Source of the DNA: Vanessa cardui | Lineage: Eukaryota; Arthropoda; Insecta; Lepidoptera; Nymphalidae | NCBI RefSeq assembly: GCF_905220365.1 | Contig: NC_061130.1 | Coordinates: 9,617,501-9,681,500 of the forward strand | Length of the DNA: 64,000 nucleotides | Reading direction: 5' to 3' | In this document: positions 46,780 through 57,619 of the stretch, piece after piece | Layout of the letters: each line of letters starts with the position of its first letter | Position numbering within the stretch: the first letter of the stretch is position 1 | Made by a program: the position numbers and the translations under genes | The notes under the pieces: generated by a model | What the model was told of the DNA's origin: nothing | What the model saw: the letters and a program-made list of their open reading frames with translations, nothing else | The model's database searches: none

Positions 46780-49014
46780 TACCAATCGTCTCTGTGCTTA
46801 GCAATGTTAATTGAAATGTCTATTTTGACAGGACTATAATTTAAACTATACATCGTTAACGTTGAAATGTAACCGGTGATATCCTATCAGTTTATATTGT
46901 GATGTTTATTGATATTGTTTGCTAAATTAACCTGTTATACTATTAAATATAGGTTAATAAATATAATTAACGAATTGATATTTTAATTACAGTTATTGTG
47001 GCTAGTTGTTCAATTTATCAAATAAAGTTTTATGATCGAGTGTATAATAAAGCTATTACAATATTTTATAAAAAGTATATAAATTTATTAAATGCCATAT
47101 TTGTTTGTAATAATAGAATCTTTTTCTTATTAATTATTTCGATACAAACGTAGCATTTCCATCTAGAAAAAAATAAATCGTAATTAATGGGAATACACTC
47201 CATCATAAATTTTCAGATATAATAATAATACGTGATATTTTACAAATAAAATATTACGTGCCTTGTATTATATAATAAAACAGAAAATTACAAAAAAATA
47301 TCATAAAATCACAAAGCCTTACTGATGTTAAGAGATATACTGTTAACACATCACTTATTTCTTGGGCCTACGCTATAATGTAACAAGCAATTATGAAACA
47401 TCACTATCACGGCCATGCGAATTCGCTCCATTTTGACACTTGATCATACTTAGGTCTGATTAATAACCACGGAACGGCTGAGTGTGGCACACCACATTCT
47501 GTGATGGATGAAAGTGTCCAGACAATATGATCTGATATGTTCCCTCATATTACAGCAATGCAATAATAAATTAATTTACAGCTAAAAGTTCAACAAGTTT
47601 AGACCAAATTAAGAACAGAGTACTACTACACACGCGTAAGGTGTATTTTATTAATTACGACTTTGCATATTTTGGTTAAAATTCTATTTTGTTTTTAGAA
47701 CAAAGGTTACAAATTATAAAAGATATAAATTAAATTCTTGATAATAATTACCCTGATATCTTAAGGGTATTCGGGGACAGGTGTCCGGGACACTTCAGAC
47801 AGGCGATGCTTATTACAAAAGTGCTTTATTTATTGCTACATCTGATACTAATATAGCCTTTTGGGGTACTATAGGCAGTAAAATTTCATGAGTCCATTTC
47901 ACGCATATCAGACAGTAAGGGTTTCGATAAGGAAATTTGTATGTTTTCGTAATTATCTGATGTTCGCTATCACCGCACTCTTTACTGATTTATATATTTA
48001 TTATACTTTACATTAATAATAAGTATTCTAGTTATATAACTGAGCTTAAAATTAATTAACTGGAAACCGATCTTGATGGTTTTGATTACATTCATTGATT
48101 TTGGTTTTTTAATGTTGATCCATTATGTTATTCTAAATGGAGAACCCAGTACTAACTTACTATTATTTGCTTGAAAAAATGAAGATGGTTTTATTTTACA
48201 AATAAATAATTTATCCCAAGTCTATTTAAGTATTCTTAAACAACCTTGATTAAATAACTCGTTGTAAAAAGCCTGAAAATTGTTCTTCTTGTATTCAAAG
48301 AGGTTAGTTATAAATAAATCATAAATAAAGGATAGATAAGTTTTTAAAAAATAACATTATGTCACAAATATTTAATCAGCGTCACGGCTTAAAGTTTCGG
48401 TCGAAGTAATTGTTTCCTCAATACTCAAGCATATGAATAATTCAGCGAAACAAAAAGGTTAAGAACTTACACTTTGTTAAAGTAGACAGTGATTTATTTA
48501 TTTCCACCTTTTTTTACTTGAATATACCAGATGAAGTTACAAAGAAATATAGTCAACAGCCTGTATTGTTTTCATTTCGTAAATATCCTTTTAATAAAAA
48601 CTCATTTTGTAGCTCCAGTAGTTCAAAGGAACTACTATACATGTATAAAGACACATCTGCGTATTCAAAGGTTTTGTGTTCGAATTCTGCATTGATCCAT
48701 TGAGGTCGAAAAATTCGAAAAGTTCGAAAAATAGCCTGAAATTAGAAATTTGGCATTTTTAACACGACTGTACTCGTATTCGGAGAGCCCGTAAATTCAT
48801 CAGTCCTACGGTTGTCCTACTTTCGTGTCGTATTACTATCGTTCTTAGTGCAAGGAATTGCAATTATGTTTACGCACACTATTATATAAGAAAAAAAAAG
48901 ATAGAATACAGGTCATGTAATATTATGTTATGGTTTATATTATGTTGTAGCATAATTGTACAACATAATATTATGGTTACTTCATTATGTTCTTTTCTAT
49001 ATTTAATAGCTATT
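46780..49014. other. AT-rich intergenic stretch
   Basis: No gene or repeat is identified. It contains a 12-bp inverted pair TATTATGTTGTA/TACAACATAATA at 48938-48970 and a 61-codon ORF (48518-48703) without support. Confidence 0.45.
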
Positions 49015-49180
49015 CCTCAAGATGGAAAGTCTCACCAAGGCCTATAAATATTTCTACTGTAAGAAATATTAACCATTCCTTCCATTACTCCAGTGTGCCA
49101 AGACCAACCACTACCACTAACATACTAAGTATAACTGTTTAGTGGAATACCTAATCAGTTTCTTGGTAGGTGGTGATGCC
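49015..49180 (-). repeat. family C tail, left half (host of the LTR element)
   Basis: AGTCTCACCAAGG, TACTGTAAGAAATATTAACC and CAACCACTACCACTAAC match family C read on the minus strand. It is interrupted after ATGCC at 49176-49180 by the LTR element and resumes at 53069 (TTTCTTGCACGATACCC). Confidence 0.5.
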
Positions 49181-49292
49181 TGACATATAATATTTAAAAG
49201 TAAATTAATGACATGTAATGTCTTTTTAAATGTGTCTAATTTTATTCGTAATAAAACCATAATTCTATGGTGTTGCTTATTTATTTATATCA
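49181..49292 (+). repeat. 5' LTR
   Basis: 112 bp, TGACATATAA... to ...TTATATCA. Very short for the class. It holds the promoter and R region; the likely transcript start is near 49242 if the element is self-primed. Identical by eye to the 3' LTR. Confidence 0.92.
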
Positions 49293-49307
49293 ATTTATTA
49301 CGAATAA
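49242..49307 (+). promoter_or_regulatory. self-complementary primer-binding site and its LTR partner
   Basis: LTR bases 49242-49255 (TTATTCGTAATAAA) are perfectly complementary to 49294-49307 (TTTATTACGAATAA), which begins one base after the LTR, exactly where a primer-binding site should lie. No TGG-starting tRNA 3'-end complement is seen there. This is the geometry of Tf1/sushi elements, where the RNA 5' end folds back to prime minus-strand synthesis. Caveat: the word is AT-rich and itself partly palindromic. Confidence 0.5.
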
Positions 49308-49316
49308 TTAATATCA

Positions 49317-50176
49317 ATGTCAGAAGAATATTCTATGCCATCTTATATATCAACCATGTCAAGATATCTTCGTCCTGAAACTTTTAATGTCGAACCTGAT
49401 ACGGCATCTGCAGATTTGCGATGGTCACACTGGAGGTATACATTCATGAACTTTATCTCAGAAGAAGCTTGTAACGAAACTGATGAAATGAAACTTAAAT
49501 TATTAATAAATCATCTATCTCCTACCGTGTACTCCTATATACGCGATTATAAATCCTACGAGCATGCCTTATCATTATTAGATCACATATATTTAAAGCC
49601 TAAAAATGAAATTTTTGCTCGATATACTTTAGTTGCTCTAAAACAAAAACAGGATGAAACTATTACAGAATACGTACACGCACTGAAATTATTAGCACAT
49701 GATTGCAATTTTAAAGCCGCGACTCCTGAAGAATATAAGAATGAATACATTCGTGACGCATTTGTTGCTGGGATCACATCCCAAACAATACGACAGAGAC
49801 TCTTAGAAAACACTACCTTAAGTTTAGATGAAGCCCTAAATCAAGCGATTGCTTTAGAAACAGCCGAACGAAATTCTCGAGCCTATATTAATAATAATTC
49901 TTTTAATCTAAATGCTCTTTCTAAGTAGGATAAAGAAACGCCAATTCAACAAAACTTAGCTATAGCAAATTATTCAAGAAAGAAGCAGTGCTTCTTTTGT
50001 GGTGGAAGCATTCATCAACGATTTAAGTGTCCTGCTCGTAATGCCACCTGCCAACTTTGCTCCAAAACAGGTCATTTCGCTAATGTCTGCCGTAGTAATA
50101 AAGAAACACTTAACTATGTTGTAAAAGAAGATGCACCTGTGGAAGTTGCTACGATTTTCTGCGGCCTCACCTTCTA
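49317..50176 (+). pseudogene. gag: capsid and two zinc knuckles, one in-frame stop
   Basis: ATG at 49317, only 24 bases after the LTR. The first 203 codons form a gypsy-type capsid (LRWSHWRYTFMNFI; LKLLINHLSP; YTLVALKQKQDETITEYVHA; IRDAFVAGI), then TAG at 49926-49928. The same frame continues for about 80 codons with two CCHC knuckles: CFFCGGSIHQRFKC and CQLCSKTGHFANVC. Gag packages the element RNA. The TAG is either a mutation or a readthrough site; a stop between capsid and nucleocapsid is unusual. The frame ends at about 50176. Confidence 0.85.
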
Positions 50177-50397
50177 GCTTAAAAAGACCTACGGTATCAG
50201 TAACAATTAACGATTACAAAGCTGATGCACTTATTGATACTGGTTGTTCCGTAAGTTTCGTAAGCGGTTCTTTAGCGCAAACAATACGTCTGAAAAAGAA
50301 TCCATGTAAGCAGGCCATAACTTTAGCCTCACTTAATCACATATCTTTTGTGGAAGGTTCCTGTGTAGCGACAATCAAAATAGGGCAACATCTATAA
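50131..50397 (+). pseudogene. retropepsin-like aspartic protease
   Basis: Frame +1 relative to gag and overlapping its end by 46 bases, which could be a natural frameshift. It holds the active site ALIDTGCSVSFVSG (DTG at 50236-50244) and a typical downstream ITLASLNHISF stretch. It closes at TAA 50395-50397. The IIGHDLL flap-end motif then appears in the next frame, so one indel separates protease and RT. Confidence 0.8.
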
Positions 50398-50404
50398 AAG
50401 TCAG

Positions 50405-51330
50405 CCCCTCTTAATTGTAAACAATCTTTGCGCAGACCTTATTATAGGGCATGACTTGTTACAAAATCATTCAGTGCTTGAATTTCAGTTTGGAGGTAAC
50501 CAAGGACCCCTGAAAGTCTGCAATATTATAGAAGCATCAGTTCCTCCTGCAACTTTATTTAGTAATTTATCTCCTAATATTAGACCAATAGCTATAAAAT
50601 CCAAACGTTACTCTGAAGACGATTTACAATTTATAAATAATGAAATATCTAAATTACTAGTAGAAGGCGTCATTGAGCCCAGCGTATCTCCATGGCGAGC
50701 ACAAGTATTAGTTACAGGAGGTGGTATACACCGAAAACGGCTTGTTATTGACTATTCGCTTACCATAAACAGATTTACAGAACTAGATGCATTTCCTCTA
50801 CCTAGCATCGAGTCTATAATTGAAAAGGTTGCAAAATTTAATTATTTTAGCCAAATCGATCTAAAAAGCGCTTATCACCAGGTACCAATTTTGTCATCTG
50901 AACGACAATATACAGCATTCGAAACATGTGGTAAACTTTATCAATTTACAAGAATACCTTTTGGGGTAACAAACGGTGTCGCGGTCTTCCAGCGAACATT
51001 ACAATACATTATCGATACAGAAAAATTAGCAGGAACGTTCGCATATTTAGATGATGTCACTGTTTGTGGTAAGAGTAAAGATGACCACGATAGAAAACTT
51101 AATGAATTTATGAATGCAGTTAAGAAATACAAATTAACTCTAAACGAAAGTAAATGTGTCTTTGGAAGCGACTCTATAAATCTTTTAGGATACTCAATAC
51201 ACAATAATACGATTAAACCTGACAATGACCGTCTTAAACCACTACTGGATCTTCCAACTCCTACGGATTTACCAACCTTAAAAAGGACTTTAGGTTTATT
51301 TGCTCACTATTCCAAGTGGATCCAAAATTT
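50405..51330 (+). pseudogene. Ty3/gypsy reverse transcriptase
   Basis: Open from the protease end (LIIGHDLLQNHSVLEF) through KSKRYSEDDLQFINNEISKL, VEGVIEPSVSPWRAQVLV, RLVIDYSLTINRFTELDAFP, FSQIDLKSAYHQVPI (first catalytic Asp), FTRIPFGVTNGVAVFQR, and FAYLDDVTVCG (catalytic YLDD at 51044-51055), to LGYSIHNNTIKPD and LGLFAHYSKWIQNF. All RT core motifs and catalytic aspartates are present. The frame breaks at the T7 run 51328-51334. Confidence 0.9.
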
Positions 51331-51334
51331 TTTT

Positions 51335-51830
51335 CTCAGAAGATCAGACCACTTATTGGTATTAAGCATTTTCCTTTAAACCCTCCTGGTTTTATGCTGT
51401 TTATGCTGTTCCTGCTGTTACATGTTTTAACTCTTTAAAGTCAGATGTTTGTAAATCTATTTTGGTAGTGGTCGACGAAAATGCAACATTCATGGTAGAA
51501 ACGGATGCATCTGAATTTGCCATTGCTTCTACACTCTCTCAAAACGGTCGTCCAGTTGCATTTTTTTACGCACTTTAACTGAGTCTGAGTGCAAACATTC
51601 TTCTATAGAAAAGGAGGCAAGTGCAATTGTTGAATCTCTGCGTAAATGGCGGCACTATTTAATGGGTAGACATTTCTTGCTTTTAACTGATCAACAGTCT
51701 GTAGTATTCATGTTCAATCAAAAACATTCAAGCAAAATAAAAAATGAGAAAATTGAAAGATGGAGGCTTGAACTTTCCAGTTTTAAATTTGAAATTATTT
51801 ATCGACCTGGTAAGGATAATACAGTGGCTG
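51335..51830 (+). pseudogene. RNase H domain
   Basis: FMVETDASEFAIASTLSQ (first catalytic Asp, about 51490-51545), frameshift at the T7 run 51561-51567, then HSSIEKEASAIVESLRKWRH and LLTDQQSVVFMF (later Asp), ending with the RPGKDNTVADALSR hallmark at about 51806-51846. It degrades the RNA strand during reverse transcription. Confidence 0.88.
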
Positions 51831-51846
51831 ACGCTCTATCTAGAGT

Positions 51847-52943
51847 ATGTGCTCATATTAATTTTGATAATAGTAAGTTGAAAGAAATTTACGAACTTCT
51901 TTGTCACCCTGGTGTAACAAGATTAGCACACAGGGTAAGGACGAAAAACCTTCCATACTCTATCAATGACATTAAACTTATAACTACTTCCTGCAGAGTG
52001 TGTGCTGAAATCAAGCCAATCAATCGTTTTAATAAAAATAAATATCAACTCATAAAAGCTACTTCTCCATTTGAACGATTGAACATAGATTTTAAGGGAT
52101 TTTTTACCGTCTAACACGCAAAATAATTACATGTTAACACTTATTGATGATTACAGCCGATTTCCATTCGCTTATCCCTGCAAAGATATGACTGCAACGA
52201 CTGTAATTAAATGTTTGAAGGATCTTTTCTTTATGTTTGGCACTCCGCTTTATGTACACTCCGACAGAGGAGCGACATTTATGTCTGAACAATTGGATCA
52301 ATTTTTTTACTCTCTTGGGATAGCTTGCAGTCGAACAACTCCATATAATCCCCAGGGGAATGGACAAGTTGAAAAACTTAATGGAACTCTTTGGAAAAAC
52401 ATACAATTATACCTCCGATCTAAAGATATGGAGATATCAGATTGGGAAAAAGCTTTACCAGTGGCTTTACACTCCATCAGGTCACTTTTATGTACTAGTA
52501 CTAATGTAACTCCTCACGAAAGAATGTTCAACCATGGCCGAAGAACTTCAAACGGCGAATCATTTCCTTCTTGGATGTTAAATCTAGGACCTGTTTTAAT
52601 GAAAAGGAACGTAAGAGCTACCAAGTACGATCCTATAGTTGAAGAGGTAGAGTTACTCCAGCCCAATCCCCAATATTCGCATGTCAGATTGTCAGATGGA
52701 AGAGAAACTACAATCTCTAACAGACAATTAGCTCCACTACCAGAAAATTTAGAAGATTGTAATGAAAATAATGAAATGCAAAATTCTGAAAATATTCAAG
52801 ATGAAAATCCTATTCCTAATCAAGAATCTATTGAATATAATCAACCTCATGAACTTCCTTCCACGAGTTCGTCATTTAAAGAACGTCGTTCAACACGAGA
52901 GCGAAGAATGCCGAACTATTTAAACGATTACGTATTGTCTTGA
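51847..52943 (+). pseudogene. integrase
   Basis: Zinc-binding part: YELLCHPGVTRLAHRVRTKN then TTSCRVCAEIKPINRF. Core: ERLNIDFKGFF (first Asp), broken near the T6 run at 52100-52105, resuming at 52131 with LIDDYSRFPFAYPCKD, YVHSDRGATFMSEQ (second Asp) and PYNPQGNGQVEKLNGTLW (catalytic Glu). The C-terminal domain has VRLSDGRETTISNRQLAPLP and ends RSTRERRMPNYLNDYVLS. The DD35E spacing looks normal. It joins element cDNA to host DNA. Confidence 0.9.
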
Positions 52944-52956
52944 GAGAGGGCGTGAA
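52941..52956 (+). other. polypurine tract before 3' LTR
   Basis: GAGAGAGGG followed by CGTGAA and the LTR start. A purine run directly after the pol stop, the usual plus-strand primer, but separated from the LTR by six bases. Confidence 0.5.
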
Positions 52957-53068
52957 TGACATATAATATTTAAAAGTAAATTAATGACATGTAATGTCTT
53001 TTTAAATGTGTCTAATTTTATTCGTAATAAAACCATAATTCTATGGTGTTGCTTATTTATTTATATCA
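52957..53068 (+). repeat. 3' LTR
   Basis: 112 bp, same as 49181-49292 with no visible difference. Followed by the target duplication ATGCC. Confidence 0.92.
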
Positions 53069-53129
53069 ATGCCTTTCTTGCACGATACCCTGCTACCAAT
53101 TAGAATTTAATTACTGCTGAAATAAAGTA

Positions 53130-54150
53130 ATATCCTACAACTTTCAGTAAAAATATTTATAAGGTCATCGACCTCATATTTATTTAATTCAAATAAATTT
53201 AATTGATTGTATCAATCAAACCATTACCCAATAGATAAGTCCGATACAGTCTCGTATAATAGGTTTGACTACATTTCAAGTAATTGGCGCTAACTTTTAC
53301 GAGATTTTATCTAAGCGTTTAATCTCGCGCTCTGTGGTAAAGCTAAACTGCATTTGTCGGAAGTTTTGTTTAAATATGTATATCCGCCAAACCGCAATGG
53401 CAACGTGGCTTAAAACAGTATTTCCTTCACCAAAAGGCCTTAAATATTATTATTGTATTAATTCATTGTTTAAATATACTTCATTAATTGAAACAGACTT
53501 TTATTTTATAGATGTTTACTTATAACATTTATTATATATCTTTTTTTTAATCTTAATACAAAATGTATATTTATGGAAGAATAATTTATGAATATCTTAC
53601 TTAAGGTTGAATGGCGTACTTTTATTAAGAGATTAATCGAAAATAGAATGAAATGAATCGAATATTTCTGAAATTTAATAAGCTGCTATTATGAATAGTA
53701 GAAAAAATGACACTTTTTCGTTTAATCGCAATTCTGACCGTCCATAAAATAAAGCTTTTTAAATTTGAACCTTAGACGAAAATTCATATCATTTACATAT
53801 GTCATAGCGCTAGTAACCCAACGAAGATTAGAAATATCGTATGACTTTACTGATGATTCGTGACTTAAATACCTATTTGAAATGTTCACAAAAACATTCA
53901 AGGAGGAACTATTTTCGAATACAATGAAACTAACTTAGACATAAATAAACGATGGCACGGAACGGACGCAACAAGATCGGACTTTCCACTCTAAAGAATA
54001 TTTCTTTATAATTCTAGAGATTTCCGCAAACAGACAGCGCTCTTTTGTGCTCTACAATTCACTTTAAAATGAAACTTTAGTAGAAGTCATGAACAGTGAA
54101 AATTATTTTCAAACTATCTACTCGTATTGATTTTTAAAATTTATCGCATA
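53130..54150. other. AT-rich intergenic stretch
   Basis: No gene or repeat is recognised apart from small remains of family C at the left edge. The 86-codon ORF at 53265 has no support. Confidence 0.45.
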
Positions 54151-54157
54151 TGAACTA

Positions 54158-54400
54158 CTAGCTATGTTCACCCACTGCGCTGGGCATTAGTTACAAAATT
54201 ACATTTTAAAATATATATTTTGTTATTCATTTTTGATTATTTGTAAATAATTACATAATGGAACAATTTATAAACGAACAAATCAAGAATCATTTGAGCT
54301 CGAAGTAAATTCTTCATTCGAGATTACACCAATGGAAATATACTCATGAATCATATCTGTTTCCGGATTCAGCAAAAATGAAATGTAGTTTTGACATGTT
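54158..54400 (-). repeat. Helitron 3'-end remnant
   Basis: CTAG at 54158-54161 followed by CACCCACTGCGCTGGGCATT, a worn version of the terminus at 41054. Upstream in the element (54320-54375) lies TGAATCATATCTGTTTCCGG, shared with 41280-41330 but in the opposite orientation relative to the terminus. Confidence 0.5.
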
Positions 54401-54419
54401 TTTTTTTTTGTTTCAAGAT

Positions 54420-56335
54420 GGTTTTAAATAAAATAAGTGATTGTGCACGTCTGTCAACAGGAAGAGCGGTATAGGAATTAATATAGAATGAAGTCGAATG
54501 GGGAGTAAATTATCTCCAGAAAGAAGAGTGTGATTATGAGTAAAATATAAAAAATTAAAACGCTCCATTAAATAGAGCAGAGTTGAAGGATGCGCTGTTG
54601 ATGGAGAATATGAGTATTGCTGCGATAGCGAATTGGAAGCCTGACACTGACTACTATGGCAACTAGAACGTTTCAACAGCGTAACGTAAGCGTGGATAAC
54701 GTGCTGTATCCTTATCTCGTAGCATAAAAAAGTGCACTGAGCGTTCCGTACCAACAAATAATATTGAAAGATACACTGATTTTCTAACAAATTTACTATG
54801 TTCGTTTTTTTTGTATATTTATACTACAAGATATTGCTTCTTCACAAAGTTAATGTTTCAAAACCTAGGTCAAGGAAAACTTATCTATAGGATTCAATTC
54901 CGTCTGCGAATTAACAGGAAATACGACATAAACGACCACATCATCTGATTATGTAGACTTAGTGGTATTTATATTAATTTAATCGAAATAAGTCGAAACT
55001 CTAGGCATTTCTTGGCCAACAGACCAACAAACAGTCGGACAAAAGAGTGAATGTATAAGAGTTCCTTTTATCTATCAGAGATAGGAAACTCTAAAATTAT
55101 GCTGTTTATATTTTCTTTCTCATACTAAATGCCGATTGCCGGTGCCGAAAAAGACTATGCCCGCTAGACCATTCCGTCAGCAACCAAGATCGTTGTATGT
55201 GATTCACGGACCATATTGAAACCGGGAAAATATTTCCACCGAGAATTGTTGACGCTACGTGCACGACCCGCGATGGTTCTGGTCGTTGACGGAACGGACC
55301 AGTGGGAATACACTCATACTCCTTAAAATAAAGTTTGTTTTTTTTGGCTGACATATTTCTAGCACGATCATGATATTAGAAGGTATAGTGAGTAGATTTT
55401 TAGGGTATATTATGGTTCAGATAAAGAGTAATAATGACATGTAACAGTAATTTACAATTTGTAAATATAATTATATGACAATAAGGTTTATTTTTGTTTG
55501 AATAATTTCTAATGATCCGATTTTAATCCAGCTTTTATATTATTTCAAATCAACTGCCTTTGAAACTTTAACATATAAAAATAAAAAGACCACGTTAGAT
55601 TGTTGTAATTCGAAATGTTTACTTAAAACATAAAGCTTTTTATACCTTTAATATATAACTCTTATAGATAACTAAATGATATATAACTACAAGAAACAAG
55701 CGGAATACTTAACGACAAATTTATTTTAATTTAATGAACACAGTGAATTTTTTGAAATATTAACATTTAATAACATATTTGGGGCATGTGGTACGGGGAC
55801 TGTATCTTATAGTTTAAAAAATAGCATAGAGAAAAATCCTTATTTAATTCGTGCGAAGTTAAGACTGGTAGTGAGTGTATTTTTTTACATAGCACAAAAA
55901 ATACTATATTTAGAAAATTTCATTAAGATATTTAAATGTAGTTACACAAGAACTTTTTCATCGTTATTTTACGTTAATTTTAAATGTAACATTACAGCTT
56001 CGTAATGTAGCAGAAACTCGGTAGTAAATCTTTTTCAATAATCACATACATGGAATAATTCATCTCTGCACGACATACCAGCACGTTGTGATATTTTTTT
56101 AAAGGGTTTTATTTATTCATCACAAGAATTTTCGAAAATTGTCGTAATCCCAGAAATTACGTGACGCGCACTCAACGAAGTTTCTCTTTGTTCCGAATAT
56201 TCACAGTGAATCCATTTTTAATTACCGAATGTAAATAATGAAATGAATGAAACGTTATATTTGCGAAAATTATACTAAGTCCACATGCATATTTTAATAC
56301 GATAGTTGTTGTAATATTTTATAACAGACTAGTTT
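54420..56335. other. non-coding stretch with a GC-richer island
   Basis: AT-rich except 55120-55330, which has balanced composition and short open frames on both strands. I recognise no protein in them. The 125-codon minus ORF at 54413-54790 looks non-coding (Ser/Leu/Tyr-rich, no domain). Confidence 0.4.
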
Positions 56336-56340
56336 TATTG

Positions 56341-56435
56341 GTAACAGCGTGGTGGAGAATATGTTCCAAACCCTCTCCTTAATAGGCGAGGAGGCCTTAG
56401 TCCAGCAATAGGAAATTGACGGGCTGTTACTTACT
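56341..56435 (+). repeat. SINE family S1, 5' truncated
   Basis: AACAGCGTGGTGGAGAATAT, CAAACCCTCTCCTTAATAGG and CCAGCAATAGGAAATTGACG, followed by a TTACTTACTTTAG tail. Confidence 0.85.
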
Positions 56436-57529
56436 TTAGTTTTAGTTTGAATGAGGCTTCGCTCTGGAGCATTTTCTATGATAATATATATTTTATCAAC
56501 CAAAAACGATAAAAAAAAACTTACTTAAAAAATATAAAACTTTCATAAGAAATTATACAAAAAAACAACTAACTTTAACTTCAACTTACTCTTATTTTAT
56601 CATACATGTGAATAAAAATAATTTTGGAAAATACTGCTGGACTACATGAGACAATTAAAAAACTAGAATATTAAGTAAGCAGCACCCAACAACTGTATAT
56701 TCGCCCTGACATGTTTCAAAGCAAACATATAAGGAATATAATACTATAACACATATTTCACTATGTGATAAAAATTGAATTTCGATGTACATAAAATTTT
56801 ATCTGTACAGACAGAAAATTCATTACATACTTACCCTATTGGTCATTGCCAAGCTCAATTCGTACTTTGTAAAAAAAATGTATTACAAATTTCAATCTAA
56901 AAAATACTACTACACATCAAATGTATTATTATTAGTTTACTAAAATAAACTTAAATCTAATTTGTATTTTTTGCTGTCTTTTACTCTTATACACAAAATC
57001 GTCTCAAATACACAAACATATATTGTAAGCACTAGCATCAATGACACGTACTAATTCACTTCGATAATAATTTACACATGTGCACAAATTCACACAACTT
57101 ATAATTCGTATAGAACAATTCGCACACAAGTAAAATATAATAGTTTTATTTAATACTAAAGAATCATCATTAACATTATTATATCTAATAAATCCAGGGT
57201 TGGGTCGGTAATATCAGTGTATGATAAAATAATCTGGCATACTTTCACAGCGGTAGCTTGCCTAATGCCAATCGCTCCATAAGAATGTTTGTGGATTGCC
57301 ACTTGAATTAAGTGTACCCTAGTTGTATCGATTAATGAATCCATCTTAAAAAAAACCTTAATTGGTTTTACGACGATACTGAAGAAATAAGCTTTTCCGG
57401 TAAAATATCTAATTAAAATACATAGCCTGGACATAATGGCCCAGATGTACTTTTATGTATGTAACATAACCATAGATAATTCTACATCAGCTAAAACGTT
57501 AATGCATACTGTATACTTGGTCCGTGTTT

Positions 57530-57615
57530 AAATTAGGTTGGTAATGAGGGCCGCCAGGTACTTGGCTCGGCTCCTAACTAGCTCATTATTTAAGATATGC
57601 TAAGTCGCTCTTAAT
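57530..57615 (-). repeat. dispersed repeat pair E, copy 2
   Basis: Inverted copy of 30017-30110: plus strand CCGCCAGGTACTTGGCTCGG, CCTAACTAGCTCATTATTTA and AGATATGCTAAGTCG. Confidence 0.6.
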
Positions 57616-57619
57616 TGTT

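Larger units (their letters stand above)
49181..53068 (+). mobile_element. full-length Ty3/gypsy LTR retrotransposon (CsRn1/Kabuki-like)
   Basis: Two 112-bp LTRs that start TG and end CA and look identical, flanked by a 5-bp target duplication ATGCC (49176-49180 and 53069-53073). Internal order gag, zinc knuckles, protease, RT, RNase H, integrase is that of Ty3/gypsy. The RT wording (RWxxxVLV, FTRIPFGVTNGVAxFQR, YLDD) is closest to what I know as the CsRn1/Kabuki group. There is no env and no chromodomain. It carries one in-frame stop and several frameshifts. The presumed priming site is self-complementary to the LTR (see separate entry). Confidence 0.9.

Noticed and set aside
49181..53068. 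Possible endogenous retrovirus
   Set aside because: No env-like ORF between integrase and the 3' LTR; it is a plain Ty3/gypsy retrotransposon.
54413..54790. 125-codon minus-strand ORF
   Set aside because: No domain, low-complexity Ser/Leu/Tyr content, no signal or splice context.
57156..57434. 92-codon minus ORF
   Set aside because: Reads fairly protein-like in the middle, but no family, acceptor or partner exon could be found.
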